From: Psychrobacillus sp042944905
GTDB lineage: Bacteria; Bacillota; Bacilli; Bacillales_A; Planococcaceae
Direction of reading: 5' to 3'
Assembly: GCF_042944905.1 (NCBI RefSeq)
Contig: NZ_CP168496.1
Coordinates: 1,860,001-1,924,000, forward strand
DNA length: 64,000 nucleotides
This document shows positions 35,462 through 43,956 of the stretch, in pieces. The first letter of the stretch is position 1, and the number at the start of each line of letters is the position of its first letter. Made by a program: the position numbers and the translations under genes. The notes beneath the pieces are model-generated. The model had not been told where the DNA came from and ran no database searches. It saw only the letters and a list, made by a program, of their open reading frames with translations.

Positions 35462-36715
35462 TTATTTCTTATGTCCGCCAAGCAATCCAGCTCGTTTTAT
35501 CGCTGTTCCTGCTTCTGTATAGGAAACAGCACGTAAAATTGCAGAGGAGCCGTATTTGCTTCGTAAGTCATCCATTGTCTTTCCCAATTCTCGTACTTTC
35601 CATTTATCTGCTTCAAATAAGCTTAGTTGCATCGAATGCTCCGGTTCTAAATTTGTTAAAGAAATCGATAATCTGCGAACGGGACGATGATCATAGAACT
35701 CGTCAAAAATCTGGTCACATACTTTATATATTTTCATCGTGGCATTTGTTGGTTCTTCTATCGAGCGAGAACGGTTAAATCCTCCTCCAAAAGCATCTTT
35801 ACTGTATCCGACTGCGAGATGTATCGTTCTTCCAGCCATATTTGCTTCTCTTGCGCGTCTTGCCACGTCTTCACACATCTCGAGTACTACCGCCATCACT
35901 TCTTTTTTCGTTCGGTAATCACGAAACAGTACTTGCCCTTTCCCGTAACTAATTTGCCCTTCTACTAGTGGTGCACCAAGTTCGGATAGATCAACTCCCC
36001 AAGCATGGTAATATAGCTGGTTTCCTATTACGCCGAATTTACTTTCTAATATTTCTAAAGAAGTGTGCGCTAACTGTCCTACTGTGAAAATACCCATATT
36101 ATTTAATGTTTTTTCGAGGCGGGAGCCAATTCCCCACATTTTACTTAAAGGGGAAATCGGCCACAACTTTTTTGGAACATCTTCATACATCCATTTGGCA
36201 AAACCTGTTTTTTTCGCATCTAAATCTAGCGCGAGCTTCGCCAGTAGCATATTTGGTCCCATTCCAACTGCACATGGCAATTGAAATTGACTATACATCC
36301 CATCTTGTATGCGCTTAATTGTATTCTCTACTGGTCCCCAAAGTTTTTCGGTTCCACCTAAATCAGCAAAGCATTCATCTACGCTATACACATGAATCGC
36401 TTCATTTGGAACAAACTGATTTAAAAAACGGACTATTTCGACGGAAACTCGAACAAAAAACTCCATCTTTGGTTCGATTAAATGAATAGACGGATGATCT
36501 GGAATTTCGAATAGTCTAGTTCCTGTCTTCACACCGAATTCTTTTTTCATTCTCGGCGAAGCAGCCAGTACAATACTCCCCTTTTGCTCTAAATTGCCAA
36601 TCACAGCAATCGGTTCTGTCATCACATCGAGCCCAGCATCCGCTGCCGCACAGCTTGCAAAAAAGCTTCGCATATCAATGCAAATAATTTTCCGGTTTTC
36701 TAACCCTTCGTACAC
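35462..36715 (-). CDS. Y-family DNA polymerase, UvrX/YqjW type
   Basis: The 417-residue translesion polymerase has the N-terminal catalytic motif ICIDMRSFFASC, the catalytic acidic pair in HVYSVDECFADLGG, the AVGMGPNMLLAKLALD finger/thumb segment, a helix-hairpin-helix (MWGIGSRLEKTLNNMGIFTVGQL) and the little-finger domain. It matches YqjW/UvrX rather than the shorter DinB/PolIV in layout. I chose GTG 36715 with AGAGGAG 8 nt upstream; the longer frame's ATG falls inside a LexA box. It should be induced by DNA damage. Confidence 0.92.
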   Translation of the reverse strand: MYEGLENRKIICIDMRSFFASCAAADAGLDVMTEPIAVIGNLEQKGSIVLAASPRMKKEFGVKTGTRLFEIPDHPSIHLIEPKMEFFVRVSVEIVRFLNQFVPNEAIHVYSVDECFADLGGTEKLWGPVENTIKRIQDGMYSQFQLPCAVGMGPNMLLAKLALDLDAKKTGFAKWMYEDVPKKLWPISPLSKMWGIGSRLEKTLNNMGIFTVGQLAHTSLEILESKFGVIGNQLYYHAWGVDLSELGAPLVEGQISYGKGQVLFRDYRTKKEVMAVVLEMCEDVARRAREANMAGRTIHLAVGYSKDAFGGGFNRSRSIEEPTNATMKIYKVCDQIFDEFYDHRPVRRLSISLTNLEPEHSMQLSLFEADKWKVRELGKTMDDLRSKYGSSAILRAVSYTEAGTAIKRAGLLGGHKK

Positions 36716-36735
36716 ATTATCCACTCCTCTAAAAA

Positions 36736-36776
36736 GGAACATTTGTTCTTAATAGTATATTACAAACGTTCGTTCT
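36736..36776 (-). promoter_or_regulatory. two LexA (SOS) boxes upstream of the polymerase
   Basis: AGAACAAATGTTCC (36749-36736) and AGAACGAACGTTTG (36776-36763), read on the minus strand, both fit the Bacillus LexA pattern GAAC-N4-GTT(C/T). They are 27 bp apart, centre to centre, and lie just before the start codon. Confidence 0.8.
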
Positions 36777-36818
36777 TATACAATGGTAAATAATAGTTTT
36801 GAGTTTTACAGAAAAAGG

Positions 36819-36923
36819 CTTATCGAGACTATTTCAATCATAAACGAAACTAATTCGATCCCAACCGCAACCAATCACTATGTAAGCGAGACTAAATCGA
36901 GCAGAACCGAGACCAATACAAAA
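36819..36923. repeat. 21-bp-period degenerate tandem array B (5 units)
   Basis: Units start at 36819, 36840, 36861, 36882 and 36903, each carrying a core close to CGAGACTAAATCGA, with a weaker sixth unit to about 36944. An open plus-strand frame over it would read as 7-residue repeats (xxxETxS type), but it has no ribosome site. Confidence 0.75.
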
Positions 36924-37027
36924 AGAGTGCGTTTTGAAATAGATAAATCAACACACACTCTGGTAATGGGCTATTAAGTTTTTCTAGCATTTTTTGAACA
37001 ACTGTATATTCCCTAGATGGATGTCAA

Positions 37028-37564
37028 TTAGCTTTTTGGATAAGCTTCAGAAGAAATACAACGTTCTCTAATAATATTGCGATGATGCAGTTCATGACCA
37101 GCAATAATAACGATAAGGGCACGGACCGTTACTTCAGAATTGTTTGCTATTCCACGGCGCAGCAAATCTTCGCCCGATAGGCTTTTAATTAGATGAATGG
37201 TTGACTGACGAACTACATACAAATTTTGAAGAAGGTCCTCTATTGACTGTTTATCAAAAGATGCATTTTGAACATATTCATTATCATTATAACCAGGAAG
37301 CGCAACGGTTTCGCCTCGAGCTATGGAGAGTAACCTAAATCCCATGATACGCTCAGTATCTGCCATATGCCCTATCACTTCTTTTATGTTCCATTTTTCA
37401 GGCGCGTAACGGAAATGAGCTTGTTGATCAGAAATGTCTTGTAGTAAGGTAATAGTCACTTCCATTTGTTGTTCTAAAGTTTGTATGAAATCACCATCAG
37501 ACACCAATTCTACATAAGTAGCATAATATGGTGCGTATTCATTTTTCTCTATCAATTTGTGCAT
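37028..37564 (-). CDS. DinB-like superfamily protein
   Basis: The 178-residue protein has the DinB_2 pattern: FRYAPEKWNIKEVIGHMADTERI supplies the first histidine, and IIAGHELHHRNIIRERC the other two. This is the fourth DinB-fold gene in the window and belongs to a different subgroup from the paralog pair. ATG follows AAAGGAG. The substrate is unknown; bacillithiol S-transferases share this fold. Confidence 0.87.
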   Translation of the reverse strand: MHKLIEKNEYAPYYATYVELVSDGDFIQTLEQQMEVTITLLQDISDQQAHFRYAPEKWNIKEVIGHMADTERIMGFRLLSIARGETVALPGYNDNEYVQNASFDKQSIEDLLQNLYVVRQSTIHLIKSLSGEDLLRRGIANNSEVTVRALIVIIAGHELHHRNIIRERCISSEAYPKS

Positions 37565-37673
37565 ATGTATTCTCCTTTATAGATTAATATTTTTACTATT
37601 CCATGGTCTCACTAGTAACTCCTTTGTTTCTAAAGGTAGGGCTATCTAAACAGCACACTTGTTACACAGTAGT

Positions 37674-37770
37674 TAAAAAGCGTTGGTAGTAAGCATAAAA
37701 CCTTCTAGTAGTTCCCGATAACCACTTTCTATACGCTGAAGATCTGCGTAGGTGAGTGTTACCAATAAGT
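37674..37770 (-). other. possible short coding remnant
   Basis: The minus strand encodes LVTLTYADLQRIESGYRELL followed by EGFMLTTNAF and a stop, a plausible protein C-terminus without any start or upstream continuation. I do not recognise the family. The rest of the 284-bp gap has no feature. Confidence 0.3.
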
Positions 37771-37848
37771 ACGAAAAGAAATTTGTTTTGGATTCTTATC
37801 CATTAAATCTCCCATAACAAGAGTGTTATAATACAGTTTTGGAGTATT

Positions 37849-38871
37849 TTATTTTTCGTTTTGAAGCAAGAGCTGTAACCTTTCTTTTAACTGCTGTTGA
37901 TTCCATTTGAGTGTCTCATCCGACACAAACGCAATTTTCTTTCGTTTAGGAATTTTGACTTGACCATTCACTGCTCTAGTATACCCTTCTATCATTGCAG
38001 CGATTGCTAAAATGAGCAGCCCAAAACAGATTGCTGGAGCAAGTGGAAGCCACGGAACCCCTTGCAAATAACGAAACGATGAACCAAAAAGTCCAGCCCA
38101 TTCATATGCAATCGATTTAGGCGGATCCCCAAACATCGGATCATAACTAACTTTCGTCCCTCCAATAAATAATTGAAGAAGACCTAAATGTGTGAATACA
38201 ACCAACGTTTCCACCACTTGTTGACCATATAGGACAAATAACTTCTCTCGCATCATAGGGAACAGGTGTCTCGTAATAATTCGAAGTCGACTAGCGCCAA
38301 GCGTTCTTGAAGCTAAAATATACTCCTGGTGATATAGTAAATTCGCTTCATTGCCAATTAAAGAAGCAACAATTGGCACCGTAATAACTCCCATTAACAC
38401 TACTTGAATAATAATACGTTCCCACACAGTAGTGGAGAACCCTCCCATCGGCTGCCATAGAACAGGATATAACATCAAATAGGAAAAAATAGTCATTGGC
38501 ACATAATGGAGTGGATCAATAAAACTATTAATCAAAGAACGCCTCTTATGCCAGTAAGTTCCAATTGCGAATCCAAGTGGTACTGCAATAAGCATACGTA
38601 CGGCAGCCACACCCATCGCTGCTATAATTGTGTATTTCGCACCAAGCATAATCTTTGCAAGCATATCAAAGCCAAACTGATCTGTCCCAAATGGATGCAT
38701 CAAACTAGGAGATAGAGGAGCAGCTTCTACCAACCTACCATTTTTATAAATAAAATACGTTTGTTTCGGATCCGGTCCAAAAATCCATTCAAATACAAAA
38801 CTTCCAACTAAAAAAAATATGAGCACACTAAATCCGAAAATAAAATACGGTTGCTTCCAAACAGATTTCAT
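37849..38871 (-). CDS. peptide-type ABC transporter permease, DppC/OppC-like
   Basis: The 340-residue integral membrane protein has an N-terminal helix, an extracytoplasmic loop ending HPFGTDQFGFDMLAKIMLGAK (typical of OppC/DppC) and an EAA-type loop (ASRTLGASRLRIITRHLFP). It overlaps the other permease gene by 4 nt. No binding protein or ATPase gene is nearby, so the two permeases must rely on partners encoded elsewhere or are leftovers. Confidence 0.85.
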   Translation of the reverse strand: MKSVWKQPYFIFGFSVLIFFLVGSFVFEWIFGPDPKQTYFIYKNGRLVEAAPLSPSLMHPFGTDQFGFDMLAKIMLGAKYTIIAAMGVAAVRMLIAVPLGFAIGTYWHKRRSLINSFIDPLHYVPMTIFSYLMLYPVLWQPMGGFSTTVWERIIIQVVLMGVITVPIVASLIGNEANLLYHQEYILASRTLGASRLRIITRHLFPMMREKLFVLYGQQVVETLVVFTHLGLLQLFIGGTKVSYDPMFGDPPKSIAYEWAGLFGSSFRYLQGVPWLPLAPAICFGLLILAIAAMIEGYTRAVNGQVKIPKRKKIAFVSDETLKWNQQQLKERLQLLLQNEK

Positions 38872-39710
38872 TCAAAAGCACCTCCACGGTTTAAACGTCG
38901 CAAGAAGTACCACTCACCTATGCTATATATGAAGAAAACTGGGAAGAAAAAGCTACAAACTGTTATTAAAAACAATTCCCCGGACAAGTGTTCACTCAAG
39001 TGAAACATAATACCTGGCATATTAAACATTCGTTCTAATATAAATAAATTGGAAAGCATAAACCACATCGTCTTTTTCGATTGAAAAAATATACTAATAA
39101 CCGCGTTTCGGAAAATATGTATAGTTAAAATAATCAACTTACTAAAACCAAGAGCCTTGGTAAGCTCAACATACATTTTTCGTTCCTCTGCTTCAAATGT
39201 GAGCATACTTAAACGATATAGTTGAACCATTGGTAAAATCATTAAACAAAAAACAGGTAACATATAGATCTTTTCTCCACCAGTCACAGCAATTTTAGAA
39301 ATAAAAATACCAGTTTGCTTCTGAATCATAATAATTGTTAGCTGAACAAGTAGAATAACTAAAATGTCAGGAAAGGATTCCAAAAAGAAAAAGAGTGTTT
39401 TAATTCGTTGCCTTATTCGCTCTTTAAACAACATCGTAATAATCGTAAAAAGGAGTGCTAAAAAAATCGCAATGATAAGTGCTAAAAACAATATTTCTAA
39501 AGAATAGCTGATGTAGTCGCCAATATGTGATCCGTAGTATTGATCCATAAAATTGGAAAGTGGAAATAAAACAAGTAATTGTTGTCCATATTCCTTCCAC
39601 CAAAATTCTCCTTGTTGAAGCCCAGTAATTAGTATGGGTAATCCACTAATTAGTAGAATACCAACGAATGCAACAACTAATTGAAGCACCCATTTCAAAA
39701 AGCCCTTCAC
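38868..39710 (-). CDS. peptide-type ABC transporter permease, DppB/OppB-like
   Basis: The 280-residue protein has about six transmembrane helices and an EAA-like loop (YVELTKALGFSKLIILTIHIFRN). The layout fits OppB/DppB, but the sequence is more divergent than its partner and shorter than usual (OppB is about 310). It is the first gene of the two-permease unit; the spacer upstream (39711-39832) shows no clear promoter. Confidence 0.78.
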   Translation of the reverse strand: MKGFLKWVLQLVVAFVGILLISGLPILITGLQQGEFWWKEYGQQLLVLFPLSNFMDQYYGSHIGDYISYSLEILFLALIIAIFLALLFTIITMLFKERIRQRIKTLFFFLESFPDILVILLVQLTIIMIQKQTGIFISKIAVTGGEKIYMLPVFCLMILPMVQLYRLSMLTFEAEERKMYVELTKALGFSKLIILTIHIFRNAVISIFFQSKKTMWFMLSNLFILERMFNMPGIMFHLSEHLSGELFLITVCSFFFPVFFIYSIGEWYFLRRLNRGGAFE

Positions 39711-39832
39711 AAAAAAATCCCCTCACTATCAGAAAATTATGATGAAATTATCATAACATAATTAACTATAAAAAAAGAGAATTTTTGGTAGATTCTAATT
39801 TATGTAAGAAAGAAGTTTCACTATTATCATAA

Positions 39833-39868
39833 AATGCCAAGAGATAATGTGATTAATCCCTTGGCATT
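39833..39868 (-). terminator. terminator of the rib operon
   Basis: AATGCCAAG/CTTGGCATT followed by TTTATGAT on the minus strand, about 50 bp after the ribH stop. Confidence 0.65.
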
Positions 39869-39921
39869 CTTATGTGAAAAAAGAAGAGAAATCACTACTT
39901 TATAGTAGATTTCATTTTCTA

Positions 39922-40386
39922 TTAAAATAAACGATTCAAATTCGCCATTTCAATTGCGGATACTGCCGCGTCATAGCCTTTGTTTCCGACTTTTGTACCA
40001 GCACGTTCAATCGCTTGTTCAATTGTTTCCGTAGTTACAATACCGAACATAACTGGAACACCAGTTGTTAAACCGACACTTGCAATGCCTTTAGCAGCTT
40101 CATTACATACGTAATCGTAGTGTGTTGTAGAGCCACGAATAACGGTGCCTAGACCGATAATCGCATCATATTTTTTCGTTTCTGCCATCTTTTTTGCAAT
40201 AAAAGGAACTTCAAATGCACCAGGTACCCATGCAACATCTACATTTTCTTCGGCAACGCCATGACGTTTCAAGCCATCCAATGCACCGTCCAATAATTTA
40301 CCATTAATAAATTCATTAAATCTACCAACAACTACACCTATTTTTAAATCTGTACCTATTAAATTCGCTTCAAAAACTTTTCCCAT
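39922..40386 (-). CDS. ribH: 6,7-dimethyl-8-ribityllumazine synthase RibH
   Basis: The 154-residue enzyme condenses the ribityl-pyrimidine with dihydroxybutanone phosphate in riboflavin synthesis and forms a 60-mer capsid in Bacillus. The VVVGRFNEFI, VPGAFEVPFIAKKM, GLGTVIRGSTTHYDYVCNE and VMFGIVTTETIEQA motifs are intact. I chose ATG 40386 (AGGAGAG upstream) over the TTG two codons earlier. It is the last gene of ribE-ribB-ribH. Confidence 0.96.
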   Translation of the reverse strand: MGKVFEANLIGTDLKIGVVVGRFNEFINGKLLDGALDGLKRHGVAEENVDVAWVPGAFEVPFIAKKMAETKKYDAIIGLGTVIRGSTTHYDYVCNEAAKGIASVGLTTGVPVMFGIVTTETIEQAIERAGTKVGNKGYDAAVSAIEMANLNRLF

Positions 40387-40424
40387 TCTCAATCTCTCCT
40401 ATTAGTTCATTTTAAATTTATTTA

Positions 40425-41039
40425 TCAAACCGCTTGTTCTTGTTCATTTCGATATTTCACTAATGCTTCGATTGTCACAAACTTTAACCCATGTGTTTCG
40501 GCAATAGTATGTAATTCAGGTACTCTAGCCATTGAGCCGTCTGCACTCATAATTTCGCAAATAACACCTGCAGGTTGAACGCCACAAAGTTTCGCAAAGT
40601 CAACAGCTGCCTCTGTGTGACCTGGGCGTGCGAGTACACCATTTTCTTTTGCTACAAGTGGGAACACATGACCAGGTCGGCGGAAATCTGAGCTAACGGA
40701 TTCTACATCTAACAGCTGCAACATTGTTTCGGAGCGCTCATACGCGCTAATACCTGTTTCCGTCGTTTTATAATCGACACTGACGGTAAAGGCTGTCTGA
40801 TGATTGTCCGTATTGTGTTGGACCATCGGATTCAAATCAAGACGATCCGCTAACTTTTGAGTTATAGGTGTGCAAATCAACCCACGACCATATGTTGCCA
40901 TAAAGTTAATGTTTTCTGGTGTCGCATAATCTGCCAGCACGAGAAAATCCCCTTCATTTTCTCGACTTTCATCATCTACAACGATAATGATTTTCCCTTT
41001 TTTTAAATCTTCTACTGCTTCTTCAATTGTATGGAACAT
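40425..41039 (-). CDS. ribB: 3,4-dihydroxy-2-butanone 4-phosphate synthase RibB (stand-alone)
   Basis: The 204-residue enzyme makes the four-carbon unit of riboflavin from ribulose 5-phosphate. DDESRENEGDFL, YGRGLICTPI, RRPGHVFPLVAK and RPGHTEAAVDFAKL are conserved. In most Bacillus this domain is fused to GTP cyclohydrolase II (RibBA, about 400 residues). Here the protein ends at VKYRNEQEQAV, close to where the second domain would begin. The second ATG (41039) is the better start. Cyclohydrolase II must be encoded elsewhere. Confidence 0.95.
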   Translation of the reverse strand: MFHTIEEAVEDLKKGKIIIVVDDESRENEGDFLVLADYATPENINFMATYGRGLICTPITQKLADRLDLNPMVQHNTDNHQTAFTVSVDYKTTETGISAYERSETMLQLLDVESVSSDFRRPGHVFPLVAKENGVLARPGHTEAAVDFAKLCGVQPAGVICEIMSADGSMARVPELHTIAETHGLKFVTIEALVKYRNEQEQAV

Positions 41040-41060
41040 ATGTAACATACCGCCTTTTCG

Positions 41061-41699
41061 TTAGAATCCATTTTGTCTTAAAAAATCCAACGTGATTGGC
41101 GAACTTTCTTTCTTTCGCTCCAAATGATTGATCACGTATTTGCCAAGTAAATCATTTTCAATGTTCACCACATCATGCTCCCGTTTAATGCCGAGAAGTG
41201 TTTCACTAAATGTAAGTGGAATAAGGGAAACTGTCAGCTGCTTTGGCTTTATATCGAAAATGGTTAAACTAATGCCATCTATTGCAACCGAACCTTTTAG
41301 CATACAGAATTTACTTAGCTCTTCACTAATGCCAATATCCACGTACACGGCGTTTTCAACTTTTCTTTTTCTTAAAATGAAGCCTGTTCCATCCACATGT
41401 CCGGAAACAAAGTGACCTCCAAATCGACCATCTGCGGGCATTGCACGTTCCAAATTAACCGCATGGCCAATTTGCAAAGATTGAATGCTTGTAGACTTTA
41501 CTGTTTCTGGCATGACATCAACAGTGAATAAAGTATTTGAAAATGAAACGACCGTTAAACAAACACCGTTTACTGCAATACTATCGCCTAAATGGATGTC
41601 TTCAACAATCTTTTTGGATTCCAACGTTAACTGCATACTATTTGGTCCGCTTTTCATCGATTTAACCTTGCCTAAATCTTCTACAATTCCCGTGAACAT
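41061..41699 (-). CDS. ribE: riboflavin synthase alpha chain RibE
   Basis: The 212-residue enzyme dismutates two lumazine molecules into riboflavin. It shows the tandem lumazine-binding domains, each with a signature: MFTGIVEDLGKV with AVNGVCLTV in the first and GHFVSGHVDGTG with AIDGISLTI in the second. ATG follows AGAGGTG. It is the first gene of the riboswitch-controlled operon. The usual ribD is absent from the operon. Confidence 0.95.
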   Translation of the reverse strand: MFTGIVEDLGKVKSMKSGPNSMQLTLESKKIVEDIHLGDSIAVNGVCLTVVSFSNTLFTVDVMPETVKSTSIQSLQIGHAVNLERAMPADGRFGGHFVSGHVDGTGFILRKRKVENAVYVDIGISEELSKFCMLKGSVAIDGISLTIFDIKPKQLTVSLIPLTFSETLLGIKREHDVVNIENDLLGKYVINHLERKKESSPITLDFLRQNGF

Positions 41700-41733
41700 G
41701 GGCTACACCTCTTTTCTGTTAAAGAATTTTACT

Positions 41734-41769
41734 CAAAAATAAAACCCCATAGAAATATCTCTACGGGGT
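41734..41769 (-). terminator. riboswitch terminator, proximal copy
   Basis: ACCCCGTAG...CTATGGGGT with a TTTTATTTTT tail (minus strand) lies between the proximal FMN aptamer and ribE. It should form when FMN is bound. Confidence 0.85.
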
Positions 41770-41854
41770 AGTTGGAAAATTATGTTTTACGCATCAACAA
41801 ATAAACCTTCTAGGAGTGTAATTTTACTCCATAAGGAAATAAGCTTGCTCGTAC

Positions 41855-41981
41855 ATCCTTCTCCCATCCAGACTATACTGTCGGCTTTGGAGTTGCACCA
41901 AATCCTGCCTCTTAATACGGCTCACGGGCTTAGAATTGCTTCATCACCGTCGATTGGGAATTTCACCCGACCCCGAAGGAC
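41855..41981 (-). ncRNA. FMN riboswitch aptamer (RFN element), proximal copy
   Basis: On the minus strand it begins CTTCGGGGTCGGGTGAAATTCCC and closes with CTGGATGGGAGAAGGAT. It has the conserved CGGTGAT, AGCCCGTGAGCC and TTTGGTGCA blocks between, the standard six-helix RFN layout. It controls ribE-ribB-ribH by transcription termination and is the second of two aptamers met by RNA polymerase. Confidence 0.97.
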
Positions 41982-42011
41982 TACATGTATGAAATTTTGC
42001 TAGGTTTTATT

Positions 42012-42047
42012 CAAAAATAAAACCCCATAGATAAGTCTCTACGGGGT
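42012..42047 (-). terminator. riboswitch terminator, distal copy
   Basis: The same hairpin and T-tail as at 41734, 278 bp upstream, following the distal FMN aptamer. Confidence 0.85.
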
Positions 42048-42131
42048 GATTAGGAAAATTACATTTTACGCATCAACAAATAAACGTATGGAAGTGTATT
42101 TTTCTCCATAAGAAAATAAGCTTGCTCGTAC

Positions 42132-42257
42132 ATCCTTCTCCCATCCAGACTATACTGTCGGCTTTGGAATTGCACCAAATCCTACCTTAAAAAAGGCTCA
42201 CGGGCTTAGAATTTCTTCATCACCGTCGATTGGGAATTTCACCCGACCCCGAAGGAC
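42132..42257 (-). ncRNA. FMN riboswitch aptamer (RFN element), distal copy
   Basis: A second complete RFN aptamer with all conserved blocks, differing from the proximal copy mainly in the variable hairpin (CTTTTTTAAGG region) and single bases. Aptamer and terminator together form a 278-bp direct repeat with the proximal unit, so a transcript must pass two FMN-sensing terminators in series. Confidence 0.97.
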
Positions 42258-42394
42258 TATTCATCTATAAAAAAATTATAGCACTTTAAGAGAAAATTTT
42301 CATGTATAAAAAATAAAACAGCTTATTTTCTCTTCTTAAAAGTAGGTACGGAAAAGGACAGACTATTGTCAGTCTGCCCATCTCCATTCTTTCA

Positions 42395-43135
42395 TTATTC
42401 TTTTACCAGCTTAACCATGTAAGACATTGCTTCATTTAAGTCAACATGCTCGTGATACTCCCAAGTTTTGTAGTTCATCGCACCACCAGGTTTGATGTCG
42501 GCAAGTGTAAGACCAGTATTCTCTAATAACATTTTCAAGTCTTGAGGAGAATAACATCTTAAAGATTGGGTAACGTTTCCATCCCCATCACACCATGTAT
42601 CAAGCATGCGGTAATTCATAAAATCAAAATCATACTTTCGATGTGTACTTTCTACCATCATCTCTTGACCTGCAACATTTGCCCAATACCAAGGAGTATA
42701 AATATCTATTAATATACAACCATCGGGTTTTAGCCAATTGCTCATTCGTTTTAATAGTTGGTGTTGATCTTGATCATCACCAATACCAAATCCATCTATA
42801 TAGCAAATAACGTCAAAGGATTTATGAAGTTCGACCTCATAAAAGTCCCCCTCAATGATTTCAAGATCACCGACTAAATTATGTTCGCTTTTCAGCTTTT
42901 TCATATAGTCAATTCGAGATGCCACTAACTCTAACGCAGTAACGTCATATCCTTTTTTAGCAGCAGTTATCGCAAATTCTCCGCCCCCAGCACCTAATTC
43001 CAAAATGGACTGGAAAGGCTTAGAAGCCATATTCTCTATATTCGTCAATATTTCCTCATGCTCTTCGTTTGGGCCAGTTAAACCTTTATTATATAATTGA
43101 AATTGTTTGTTATAAAAATTCTTTACCCATTCCAT
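42395..43135 (-). CDS. class I SAM-dependent methyltransferase
   Basis: The 246-residue protein has motif I ILELGAGGGEFAITAAKKGYDVTALE, post-I DLEIIEGDFYEVELHKSFDVICYIDGFG and LKPDGCILIDIYTPWYW. I chose ATG 43135 with AAGGAGTG upstream. The IYTPWYWANVAGQE segment suggests a small-molecule methyltransferase, but the acceptor is unknown. It is a single gene upstream of the distal riboswitch on the same strand. Confidence 0.88.
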   Translation of the reverse strand: MEWVKNFYNKQFQLYNKGLTGPNEEHEEILTNIENMASKPFQSILELGAGGGEFAITAAKKGYDVTALELVASRIDYMKKLKSEHNLVGDLEIIEGDFYEVELHKSFDVICYIDGFGIGDDQDQHQLLKRMSNWLKPDGCILIDIYTPWYWANVAGQEMMVESTHRKYDFDFMNYRMLDTWCDGDGNVTQSLRCYSPQDLKMLLENTGLTLADIKPGGAMNYKTWEYHEHVDLNEAMSYMVKLVKE

Positions 43136-43319
43136 ACTGAACACTCCTTATTCAAGATTTTTATCATTCAATAAGGTCGATCAGGATGAATCAATTGTAA
43201 AGTAACATATAATGTCCTCCAATAACTTGAAGTTTAATAGATTATATCACAGATTATTAAGAAAATTACATATAACATTTTATACTATGAATAGGTTAAT
43301 TTACGCTTTAGGAGGACAC

Positions 43320-43425
43320 GCAATCATCAAGAGGGTTCTCTCTCTGCGCTCCGTCTATGGTGTTGAGTTGCTTGCTAGTTCCCTAAGAGTCGCCACCTTC
43401 CGCTTCAATCAGCGGTTTAAATAAG
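43320..43425. repeat. possible dispersed repeat remnant
   Basis: GC-richer text (CTCTCTGCGCTCCGTC, AGAGTCGCCACCTTCCGCTTC) stands out from its AT-rich surroundings and resembles the intergenic patch at 9302-9440 in style, though not in sequence order. There is no coding support. Confidence 0.25.
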
Positions 43426-43534
43426 AAAGAAAATATGCTTCGTCGAAATAATGATCTGGCACTTTCCATTGTTTATCAATAGGGGAAGTGGACGTTGAGA
43501 AAAATAGGCAGTATCGATTAATAAAGAAGCAATG

Positions 43535-43754
43535 AGCATCCGAAATTGTATCTTCGGATGCTTTTAAACGAGTAGGAAAGGATTATATCTTTTATTATCT
43601 AAACTTAAAGCAACATCTCTACACAATCCAAGATGGCGATGGACATACCTCCGCCGCAAGATGACCGAAAAAAAAGGATCTGGAAGTGACATAGTTACTT
43701 CCAGATCCTCTTTAAAGTCCAGAGTAATAGTGTAGCCAAGGTTTAGTCCAAAAG
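43535..43754 (-). repeat. structured dispersed repeat, copy R4
   Basis: On the minus strand: box A (TTTTGGACTAAACCTTGGC, from about 43751), a 16-bp palindrome with a 3-nt loop (43709-43675, one mismatch), box B (ATCTTGCGGCGG at 43662 ending TGTCC at 43641) and the 28-nt hairpin at 43562-43535 (stem AGCATCCGAA/TTCGGATGCT, loop GATACAAT). It has the same order and spacing as R3 but different palindrome and stem sequences. Confidence 0.8.
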
Positions 43755-43862
43755 CACTCGGGAATTGGTGAAGACTAGATGCTCAAAAGGAGATTGCACT
43801 TTTCATAACAATATAAGAATTAAGGAATAGAAATTTTTAGTATTATATTATCAACTTTATTT

Positions 43863-43925
43863 CAATAATTATTTATTGTTATTCAATAATTATTTATTGT
43901 TATTCAATAAATATAGCGTTACAAT
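43863..43925 (+). promoter_or_regulatory. promoter with tandem palindromic operators
   Basis: CAATAATTATTTATTG occurs at 43863-43878 and again at 43884-43899 (exact 21-bp spacing), followed by a half-site CAATAA at 43905. TTGTTA (43897-43902) and TACAAT (43920-43925) are spaced 17 bp, so the second palindrome overlaps the -35. The downstream operon encodes an Xre regulator, which is the likely ligand (autoregulation). Confidence 0.7.
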
Positions 43926-43956
43926 ATTCATATAAATTAAAAATTGAGGTGCTTTT

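Noticed and set aside
36783..36977. 64-codon plus-strand ORF over array B with 7-residue repeats
   Set aside because: No ribosome site. The period is explained by the 21-bp DNA repeat, and arrays A and C with the same period contain stops.
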